From JAURDE01 sp965365285 (GTDB lineage Bacteria > Bdellovibrionota > Bacteriovoracia > Bacteriovoracales > Bacteriovoracaceae): DNA of 5,802 bases. The translations under genes were made by a program, and so were the position numbers. Below are positions 1-4,628 of the stretch, one piece after another; the stretch's first letter is position 1, and every line of letters begins with the position of its first letter. The notes beneath the pieces are model-generated. The model ran no database searches, had not been told where the DNA came from, and saw nothing but the letters and a program-made list of their open reading frames with translations. The stretch is taken from contig CBDUBC010000140.1 in assembly GCA_965365285.1 (NCBI GenBank), positions 1 through 5,802 on the forward strand. The letters run 5' to 3'.

Positions 1-147
1 TGGAGCGTTGATGTGGTTGTTTCAGCGTCGCACAAAGGATTCATGTTGCCGCCGGGATTGGCGTACGTTTCTGTCAGTCCTAAGGCTTTCGCTCTCATGG
101 AGAAGTCGACGAATCCGAAATATTATTTCGATCTAAAAGGGCCTTAA
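1..147 (+). CDS. Class V aminotransferase fragment (alanine-glyoxylate / serine-pyruvate type), truncated at both ends
   Basis: The frame is open from the first base to a TAA at 145-147 and encodes 48 residues. It contains DVVVSASHKGFMLPPG followed by LAYVSVSPKA, which matches the region around the PLP-binding lysine in the alanine-glyoxylate/serine-pyruvate aminotransferase family. The Schiff-base lysine would be residue 12 (bases 34-36). These enzymes are normally about 350-390 residues and continue well over 100 residues beyond the YYFDLK motif, but here the frame stops three residues after it. The 5' part lies outside the window; the 3' part is missing rather than cut by the window edge. 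The first 120 bases are about 52% GC by hand count and use many G/C-ending codons, against roughly 28-43% in rows sampled downstream, so the piece looks foreign to the rest of the window. It is either a broken gene or one half of a chimeric join. The family call is fairly sure; the exact substrate cannot be given. Confidence 0.72.
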   Translation, partial: WSVDVVVSASHKGFMLPPGLAYVSVSPKAFALMEKSTNPKYYFDLKGP

Positions 148-916
148 TATCTGGTGGTACTAGTTCGCGACAAACTTTAGGCACATCCTGGCTTAAAATA
201 ATTTTGAGCCCAGTGTCCGTAATATCCCAACCCATAACTCTTTCCGAGTTTGGATAAAAGGAACTATAGCTATCTTTAAACTTAAGTTTAGAGGAGGCTA
301 CGAGGGGATGCTCATCTCCAAGACAAAGAACAGCAGCTGCCCCGTCACCAAAAAGACCGGAGCTAATAATATTGGCCATACTAATATCTTCAAGCTGAAG
401 AGTGAGAGAGCAAAGTTCAACACTGAAAAAGATAATGGCCTCGCTTGGGTGACCTTTAAGATAATCCATTGCTCGGTTTAATCCCGCAACACCAGCAAGA
501 CAACCAAGACCCATGATGGGTATTCTTTTGGTTTGAGGAGAGAATTCAATTCTATTCATCAATCTTGCTTCTAGAGAAGGAATACTAAAACCTGTAACCG
601 TATTACTAATCAGTGCAGTTATTTCTTTAGGATTGATTTTTGTTTTTTCAATGAGGTCTCCAACGGCCTGGGTACACAAATCAAGGGCCTTATCAATAAA
701 AGCAGCATTTTTATCCTCAAAACCTTTCAGTTCAAAATATTCATTTGGATCAAGTGCGAGATGCCTTCCTTTAACTTGAACATTCTTATGAATGGTTTCA
801 ATTCTTGAAGAATTATAAAACTTTTCTTTCCAATGGGAGTGAAGGTGATTGAAGAGATCCTTTTGAGAAAAATAATTTTTGGGAAACGCGGTTTCAATAG
901 AGTGGATAAAAGGCAT
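95..916 (-). CDS. Type III polyketide synthase (chalcone/stilbene synthase-like), C-terminally truncated
   Basis: The 273-residue protein has the thiolase fold sequence of bacterial type III polyketide synthases, soluble homodimers that condense acyl-CoA starters with malonyl-CoA into pyrones, resorcinols or naphthalenes. Visible motifs are the nucleophile loop MGLGCLAGVAGL with Cys139, GLFGDGAAAVL near residues 187-197, and MGWDITDTGLKIILS at 228-242, just before the C-terminal part of the fold. Family members are about 350-390 residues with a Cys-His-Asn triad. In chalcone synthase the His lies 139 residues after the Cys, which would be about residue 278 here, beyond the end. His, Asn and the C-terminal GFGPG-type loop are therefore absent, and as written the product should be inactive. 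The last genuine residues are about 260-267; the final DSSTSP is read from the aminotransferase fragment. The ATG at 916 fits the usual N-terminus and has an AGGAG seven bases upstream. The starter unit cannot be predicted. Confidence 0.85.
   Translation of the reverse strand: MPFIHSIETAFPKNYFSQKDLFNHLHSHWKEKFYNSSRIETIHKNVQVKGRHLALDPNEYFELKGFEDKNAAFIDKALDLCTQAVGDLIEKTKINPKEITALISNTVTGFSIPSLEARLMNRIEFSPQTKRIPIMGLGCLAGVAGLNRAMDYLKGHPSEAIIFFSVELCSLTLQLEDISMANIISSGLFGDGAAAVLCLGDEHPLVASSKLKFKDSYSSFYPNSERVMGWDITDTGLKIILSQDVPKVCRELVPPDIKALLDRNNISDSSTSP
118..138. other. Breakpoint: junction of two truncated, convergent genes
   Basis: This short segment belongs credibly to both flanking genes. On the + strand it encodes the YYFDLK motif of the aminotransferase; on the - strand it encodes LLDRNNI, a credible part of the polyketide synthase just before its catalytic His. 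To the left only the aminotransferase reading makes sense, to the right only the synthase reading. Composition also changes across it, from about 52% GC on the left to clearly AT-richer sequence on the right. No inverted repeat, transposase or integrase is visible at the join. A shared word of about 21 bases is what a short-k-mer assembly chimera would leave; microhomology-mediated rearrangement is the alternative. Confidence 0.65.
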
Positions 917-923
917 AAATTTA

Positions 924-928
924 CTCCT
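924..928 (-). promoter_or_regulatory. Ribosome binding site of the type III polyketide synthase gene
   Basis: Read on the - strand this is AGGAG, separated by seven bases (917-923) from the ATG whose first base is 916. It is a strong Shine-Dalgarno sequence with good spacing and supports that start codon. Confidence 0.75.
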
Positions 929-981
929 ATCGTTAAAATCCTACCTTCTATGAGCCTATTTGACTATTAGATAAAAGAGCG

Positions 982-1008
982 AAAAAATACCTCCTTTAGA
1001 CAAAGGAG
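982..1008 (-). terminator. Possible rho-independent terminator, - strand
   Basis: Read on the - strand, a perfect 7-bp stem CTCCTTT / AAAGGAG with a GTCT loop (1008 to 991) is followed by GTA and then six Ts (987-982). That is the form of an intrinsic terminator, though only three stem pairs are G-C. It would stop antisense transcripts running from the - strand operon on the right before they enter the polyketide synthase gene. The same bases form the + strand leader hairpin of the small gene at 1014, so the two roles are alternatives or coexist. Confidence 0.4.
991..1008 (+). promoter_or_regulatory. Leader hairpin sequestering the Shine-Dalgarno of the 60-residue gene
   Basis: CTCCTTT (991-997) and AAAGGAG (1002-1008) are perfect complements with a four-base loop AGAC. 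The right arm is the Shine-Dalgarno sequence of the gene starting at 1014, five bases before its ATG. The left arm sits in ACCTCCTTTA (989-998), which resembles the 3' tail of 16S rRNA, that is, an anti-Shine-Dalgarno mimic. When folded, the ribosome binding site would be hidden, so translation could depend on temperature, a binding factor or ribosome loading. Complementarity is read directly from the sequence; regulation is inferred. Confidence 0.5.
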
Positions 1009-1013
1009 AGAAA

Positions 1014-1196
1014 ATGGAGCTTCTTAAATACCTTAAAATCAACGAAAAAAAATATGCGCTCATGGAAGATGAGGTCGAAGTATTTGTAAAAAGATTTATT
1101 GAAAAATACCCCAATTTTAATATGGGTCAAAGAGTTTTAGAGGATCAGCTCGCTAGAGAGTTTCGAGAGGAATTTCCTGAGCTTATTCAGCAATAG
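1014..1196 (+). CDS. Small charged helical protein, function unknown (60 aa)
   Basis: I do not recognise a family. The product is 60 residues, rich in Glu, Lys, Arg and Leu, with no signal peptide, membrane segment or cysteine, so it should be a small cytoplasmic and largely alpha-helical protein. Residues 1-30 look amphipathic; a PNFNMG stretch (34-39) probably makes a turn before a second charged helix (about 40-57). The two-helix layout would suit a small regulator or adaptor, but no DNA-binding motif can be asserted. The start is supported by AAAGGAG ending five bases before the ATG, which makes it a credible gene despite its size. It lies divergent from the polyketide synthase gene and 89 bases upstream of the LysM lipoprotein gene on the same strand. 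The leader hairpin over its ribosome binding site suggests translational control. Confidence 0.65.
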   Translation: MELLKYLKINEKKYALMEDEVEVFVKRFIEKYPNFNMGQRVLEDQLAREFREEFPELIQQ

Positions 1197-1202
1197 GTAA
1201 AG

Positions 1203-1216
1203 TGACCTAAAGGTCA
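1203..1216. repeat. Inverted repeat TGACCT-AA-AGGTCA, possible operator
   Basis: Two perfect 6-base arms around a two-base centre lie six bases after the stop codon of the small gene and 69 bases before the LysM start codon. The symmetry and position suit a dimeric repressor or activator site for the LysM gene. As RNA it could form only a 5-bp stem, and the following AAAAATTTCC is not a good T-tract, so it is a poor terminator. No specific regulator can be named. Confidence 0.4.
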
Positions 1217-1285
1217 AAAATTTCCTCTTAACTCTGTTTGATATATGAAACTTTAGATTGAAATAGGTGTAGTCGATAAGACTTT

Positions 1286-1888
1286 ATGCGTATTTTAGCT
1301 CTATTTTGCTTGGTTTTTCTCTATTCCTGCTCGAAATCCATTAAAAGGGATACAGCTCAAGTTGCGACTAATGAGCTAAAAGAAGTGGAGATCGAAGATC
1401 CTTTCTTTTCGGAGAATCTTTCCTTAAATGAGGAAGGACCTGTCGAGGTCAAAAGGCTTCCAACTAATGTCGAGAGCAAAAAGGAAGATTACCTCGTTCA
1501 AGAGGGTGATACTCTCATGCTTATTTCCTTCAAAATCTACGGTCATCATAAAAGATGGAGAGAAATATTAGGCCTCAATCGATCAAAAATTCCCGATTAC
1601 AATAATCTTGTGGCAGGTACAAAGCTCACTTTTGTTCCACCAGAGAATCCTCCCATTATTCCAGAAGGGACACCTTATTTGATTTTAGATGGGGACACTC
1701 TCTCTAAAATATCTAAAAAGGTTTATGGAACTCTTCATCGTTGGAGAGATATATATGAGAACAATCGAAGTCATATTGATAACCCTAATCTTATTTTTTC
1801 AGGATTCACTCTTTGGTATAAGAAGTTAAAGTCTCTTGCTTATTCTTTTAGAGACAAATCGCGCTCTCAGGATTTTGATCACAAATAA
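1286..1888 (+). CDS. Lipoprotein with two LysM peptidoglycan-binding domains
   Basis: The 200-residue product starts with a short lipoprotein signal peptide ending in FLYSC, giving a lipidated Cys15. A charged, probably disordered linker (about 16-66) leads to two LysM modules: residues 69-118 (YLVQEGDTLMLISFKIYG ... VAGTKLTFVPP) and 131-180 (YLILDGDTLSKISKKVYG ... SGFTLWYKK). Both carry the GDTL core and the YG..xRWR.I...NRs.I variant, so they look like a duplication. LysM binds N-acetylglucosamine glycans, so the protein probably tethers a membrane to peptidoglycan in the periplasm. No hydrolase domain is present, so it is a binder or scaffold rather than an enzyme. The ATG at 1286 gives a proper signal peptide but has no good Shine-Dalgarno sequence. 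The final 13 residues or so are encoded where the gene overlaps the convergent fibre gene. Confidence 0.85.
   Translation: MRILALFCLVFLYSCSKSIKRDTAQVATNELKEVEIEDPFFSENLSLNEEGPVEVKRLPTNVESKKEDYLVQEGDTLMLISFKIYGHHKRWREILGLNRSKIPDYNNLVAGTKLTFVPPENPPIIPEGTPYLILDGDTLSKISKKVYGTLHRWRDIYENNRSHIDNPNLIFSGFTLWYKKLKSLAYSFRDKSRSQDFDHK
1831..1855 (-). terminator. Weak stem-loop at the end of the fibre gene
   Basis: GTCTCT (1831-1836) and AGAGAC (1850-1855) are exact complements around a 13-base loop and straddle the fibre gene stop codon (1848-1850). On the - strand the stem is followed by TTTAACTTCTT, which is only moderately T-rich. It could act as a weak terminator for the lipoprotein-fibre operon, although it lies inside the end of the LysM gene. 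Confidence 0.22.
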
Positions 1889-3803
1889 CCATCTTAATAA
1901 GCTTGATCTCATCTTTAAGATCTTTATTTTCTAATTGAAGATTCTCAATTAATTTTTGTTGCTCTTGAATCGCCTTTACAGTGGCCGCAAGAACAGGAAT
2001 ATCATTAAAAGTAAGTCTTCCTCTTTGATCCTCTCCAACTGCGTAAGGAATGAAAGGTCTAATTTGTTGTGCAATAAAACCTGCCTGCTGTTGATCAGGA
2101 TTAAAGCCACTTTCTTTTTTCCACCAGAACGTCTTTGGTCTAATCGACATAACCTCTTTAAGTCCAATCTCAAGAGGTTGAATTTCTTCTTTAAGCCTTT
2201 CATCTGATACTGTTGGCCCAAGCACTCCACTAGCATCGGCTGTCACAGGATTGGCATTGGCTATGGAAGGTATGGCCACCGTTCCTGTTGCTCCAATTGT
2301 TAATCGTGCAACACCGGCCGTGCTCATAATAATAGTATCGTTATTAACAGATTGTTCTAGTTCAATTTGCGTATCTCCGTCGGCATCTCTAAGTTGTCCT
2401 CCACTGGCGACATACTCCCAAGTTGATCGAGCGGTGTTGTAATGATTTAGTCTATTGGCCGTTGAGTTGTAGATTAGAAGCCCATTATCAGGGGAAATAA
2501 TGGAGGCCCTAGCACTAGCATCAAGAGTTGGAATATAAAGACCTTTAGTGCTTGAAACGATATCAAGGACAGCATCTGCTCTTGGTGTGGCAGCACCGAT
2601 GGCAATGGAGCCAGAAGCTGCATTTGTTATATTAAAGGTCGTGGTACCAACACTAATTCCAGAGAAGGAGGGTGAGTCGGTCGTTCCAAGACCTAATGAG
2701 ACCCTAGCGGTGTCACCAGTTTCAGTCGTCCAAGTACTTCCAGAACCAACTATAAAACTACTGGCCGCAGGTGTAAGACCAGCAAGAACGGTAAGCTCAG
2801 GATCGAGAGGTTGTTTTTCAGCATCAATTTCTGCAATTGCAGCATCGAGATTGGTGGCACTAATCGTTCCCGTTGCTGTCGTCGTAATTTTGATCGCGGA
2901 AATAGAGCCGATATCACTATCAGAAATGGTTCCATCTAGGATTTGAGAAGTATTAATACTTAAACTTGCAGCAAGAGTCGTGACACCAGTGTTACTGATG
3001 GTTACGTCTCCTGTCATAGGAACGCCAACTGCAGTATTGGCACCATCACCTACAAATATATAACCATTATTTAGAGTATTAGAAAGACCACCTCCAGATG
3101 GAGTTGTCCAAGAAAGAATACCAGCTCCATTGGTTGTAAGGACCTGATTGGCCGAGCCATCGGCAGCTGGAAAAGTAAGATCATAATTGGTGACAGTCGC
3201 AGGAGCTTTTAGGCCAATCACTCCACTTGCACTATCGCCAAGATTAAGCGGAGCTTGTCCTGTTAAACTAATAGGATGAGGAGTGATAATTTCACCCGTT
3301 AGAGTCCCTCCTCCAATAGATAAAAAATCCGCTGATGTTTTTCCTTGAAGTGTTCCAGCAGAGCTTGCAAAAGGGACAGCTCCAATAACGAGGTCAGGAG
3401 AAAAGATCTCTCCATTAATCGTAGTTCTCAGAACTCGATTGTGACCCGCTCCAGGTGTATAGCCACCAGTACAATTAGCTGTAGACGTAGGTAAGATTTG
3501 AGTCGCATTTTGGAAAATAGTTTCGAAAGTAAGACCCTGGTCATTACCTGTCGTGGTACCATTACCAACAAAGATAGAAACGTTTCCATCTGGTGCCGGT
3601 GTGATAGAGGTATGAGTTTCTTCATAAAGAAGACATGTTACACCCTGGTCATAAATAGAGAAGGTGATATTTACGGGAGTAGTGATAGGAGTCCCTGTTG
3701 TGTTTGTAATGATTCCATCCCAAGATATTTTTTTGGGAATAGTGCTTCCGAGAGATAAAGAGGTTAGTGAAAAGTAAAACAATAAGAGAAGAACTTTTTT
3801 CAT
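1848..3803 (-). CDS. Secreted trimeric fibre protein with self-cleaving S74 intramolecular chaperone (Bdellovibrio MAT-like)
   Basis: The 651-residue product has a Sec signal peptide (about 1-20). Residues 22-155 form a domain with paired cysteines (Cys57 in TCLLYEE, Cys111 in NCTGGYTPG) and ending in GAVPFASSA, as in many Bdellovibrio fibre proteins. A long Gly/Ser/Thr/Ala-rich shaft (about 160-480) carries phage tail-fibre phrases such as KQPLDPELTVLAGL and LGLGTTDSPSFSGI. The C-terminus (533-651) is a peptidase S74 chaperone domain: SDERLK supplies the Ser533-Lys538 pair of that family, where the chain cuts itself before the Ser after the trimer folds. QQAGFIAQQI follows, then a coiled coil (about 609-638) and a terminal Cys641/Cys650 pair. 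Related mosaic adhesive trimer proteins of Bdellovibrio bind prey surfaces; the ligand here is unknown. The start has AGGA seven bases upstream, overlapping the stop codon of the preceding lipoprotein gene. Confidence 0.88.
   Translation of the reverse strand: MKKVLLLLFYFSLTSLSLGSTIPKKISWDGIITNTTGTPITTPVNITFSIYDQGVTCLLYEETHTSITPAPDGNVSIFVGNGTTTGNDQGLTFETIFQNATQILPTSTANCTGGYTPGAGHNRVLRTTINGEIFSPDLVIGAVPFASSAGTLQGKTSADFLSIGGGTLTGEIITPHPISLTGQAPLNLGDSASGVIGLKAPATVTNYDLTFPAADGSANQVLTTNGAGILSWTTPSGGGLSNTLNNGYIFVGDGANTAVGVPMTGDVTISNTGVTTLAASLSINTSQILDGTISDSDIGSISAIKITTTATGTISATNLDAAIAEIDAEKQPLDPELTVLAGLTPAASSFIVGSGSTWTTETGDTARVSLGLGTTDSPSFSGISVGTTTFNITNAASGSIAIGAATPRADAVLDIVSSTKGLYIPTLDASARASIISPDNGLLIYNSTANRLNHYNTARSTWEYVASGGQLRDADGDTQIELEQSVNNDTIIMSTAGVARLTIGATGTVAIPSIANANPVTADASGVLGPTVSDERLKEEIQPLEIGLKEVMSIRPKTFWWKKESGFNPDQQQAGFIAQQIRPFIPYAVGEDQRGRLTFNDIPVLAATVKAIQEQQKLIENLQLENKDLKDEIKLIKMVICDQNPESAICL
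1891..1932 (+). terminator. Possible weak terminator of the LysM gene
   Basis: ATCTTAA (1891-1897) pairs with TTAAGAT (1915-1921), starting two bases after the LysM stop codon, and is followed by the T-rich CTTTATTTTCT. An alternative nested stem is GATCT/AGATC (1905-1909 with 1918-1922). Both stems are short and low in G-C, and the bases also encode the coiled coil of the fibre protein on the other strand. Position favours it; stability does not. Confidence 0.25.
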
Positions 3804-3810
3804 ATGATTG

Positions 3811-3815
3811 TCCTA
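3811..3815 (-). promoter_or_regulatory. Fibre-gene ribosome binding site overlapping the lipoprotein stop codon
   Basis: On the - strand the sequence TAGGA contains both the TAG stop of the lipoprotein gene (3815-3813) and the AGGA Shine-Dalgarno of the fibre gene, which begins at 3803. Only nine bases separate the two reading frames. This arrangement indicates one mRNA and translational coupling of the two products. Confidence 0.65.
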
Positions 3816-4550
3816 AGGAGCTTTAAAAACTGGTATTTTATTCCGTTTAATTTTTAAATTAGTACTCGTCTGTTCTAAATAATTACTTCCAACTGAGACA
3901 TGGGCCTTAAAGCTTGCACTGGTTACCTTACTTGCTGCTGCTTTTGACCTCCAAGGTCTAGGTTCAAGATTGACGCTTGTTGGAGGGGGCGAAGCAATTT
4001 GATCAAATAAAGGTCCTGTGCAGTCATAGATTTTTTTATTCACATCAAAGCTAGAATTAAAGATGATTTCTTGAGAGGCCACTGGAAATATATCAGCTCT
4101 TATTTGAGAGATAATAAAGGGTTCTGAGAGGTGAATTTCAATATTTGTAAAATCGTTAAAGACACTTGGACACCGTCCTCCCAAATTTGCGAGGTCTGCA
4201 TTAAAGCCTACTAATTGAAAAACTCTTCCTGGACCTACGTCCACTTCAGCTTCAAGATAACCACCAGGCCTTGGTACCATACCTACCATATCAAAAGGCT
4301 TCGCGAGAGTAACGCCGTTGGCGTCTGTGCAAGTTCCTCCGGCGCGATCTGGATATGTTATAAAGACAAGCACACAGTTAAAGCCGCTTAAATTAGTCGG
4401 GTTCTGAGTTGTATCGAATTCTTTTTGATTCCCTAATTGAGGTATTTTAAATCCGACCTTAATTTTTTGTATAGGATCCCTTTCTGTTCCGCAGCTCGTG
4501 AAGAAAAAAAGCACCATAAGTATTATTGAAAATTTCACAAGAACAAGCAT
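3813..4550 (-). CDS. Lipoprotein of unknown function, co-transcribed with the fibre gene
   Basis: I do not recognise a named family. The longest frame gives 245 residues with a hydrophobic N-terminus and a lipobox FFTSC at 16-20, so Cys20 would be lipidated and the protein anchored to a membrane, probably the outer one. The mature part contains four further cysteines (59, 74, 127, 177), enough for two disulfides and consistent with an extracytoplasmic location. VDVGPGRVFQLVGFNAD (104-119) resembles edge strands of the small beta-sandwich domains common in Bdellovibrionota lipoproteins. The C-terminal third is basic, with a PPPTSVNLEPRPW segment. The ATG at 4550 has no Shine-Dalgarno. A GTG at 4538 (codon 5) gives the neater signal peptide MKFSIILMVLFFFTSC and lies where a promoter-derived transcript may begin, so the protein may be 241 residues. 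Tight linkage suggests it assists or anchors the fibre; this is inference. Confidence 0.75.
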   Translation of the reverse strand: MLVLVKFSIILMVLFFFTSCGTERDPIQKIKVGFKIPQLGNQKEFDTTQNPTNLSGFNCVLVFITYPDRAGGTCTDANGVTLAKPFDMVGMVPRPGGYLEAEVDVGPGRVFQLVGFNADLANLGGRCPSVFNDFTNIEIHLSEPFIISQIRADIFPVASQEIIFNSSFDVNKKIYDCTGPLFDQIASPPPTSVNLEPRPWRSKAAASKVTSASFKAHVSVGSNYLEQTSTNLKIKRNKIPVFKAP

Positions 4551-4575
4551 ACGGTTTTTATTTTAGACTCGTCAA
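4546..4575 (-). promoter_or_regulatory. Candidate promoter of the lipoprotein-fibre operon
   Basis: On the - strand TTGACG (4575-4570) matches the -35 consensus at five of six positions. After an 18-base spacer comes TATGCT (4551-4546), matching four of six of the -10 consensus including both TA and the final T. Transcription would begin near 4539, next to the GTG at 4538, implying a leaderless message. A competing -10, TAAAAT (4565-4560), lacks a good -35 but would place the start a few bases before the ATG at 4550. Confidence 0.45.
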
Positions 4576-4590
4576 TTTTGAAATTTATTC

Positions 4591-4620
4591 TCTACATTTA
4601 GTTCTTCTCGTTGTTAGAAT
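4591..4620 (+). promoter_or_regulatory. Candidate extended -10 promoter of the FecR-domain gene
   Basis: TAGAAT (4615-4620) matches five of six of the -10 consensus and is preceded by TGT at 4612-4614, the extended -10 motif. TCTACA (4591-4596) is a partial -35 at an 18-base spacing. Transcription would start about 4627, leaving at most a few bases before the ATG at 4629. No Shine-Dalgarno is present, which fits a leaderless message. Confidence 0.5.
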
Positions 4621-4628
4621 ACCTAAAC

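Noticed and set aside
960..988. TTGACT at 960-965 as a -35 for the 60-residue gene
   Set aside because: No acceptable -10 hexamer is found 16-18 bases downstream (the sequence there is an A-run), so I could not support a promoter.
1956..2946. Several + strand open frames (1956-2207, 2251-2442, 2548-2946) opposite the fibre gene
   Set aside because: They lie wholly inside the well-supported fibre gene, lack ribosome binding sites and recognisable motifs, and their composition mirrors the antisense of Gly/Thr/Ala-rich codons.
2600..3300. Phage tail-fibre-like phrases suggesting a prophage
   Set aside because: There is a Sec signal peptide and no phage structural, lysis or integration gene nearby; such phrases are usual in chromosomal Bdellovibrio fibre proteins.
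4574..4585. AT-rich inverted repeat AATTT-TG-AAATT in the divergent promoter region
   Set aside because: Too short and too AT-rich to stand out from chance in this background, although it touches the -35 of the lipoprotein promoter.
4611..4628. Upstream TTG start adding MLEYLN to the FecR-domain protein
   Set aside because: It breaks the signal peptide pattern, has no Shine-Dalgarno, and overlaps the best -10 promoter element.
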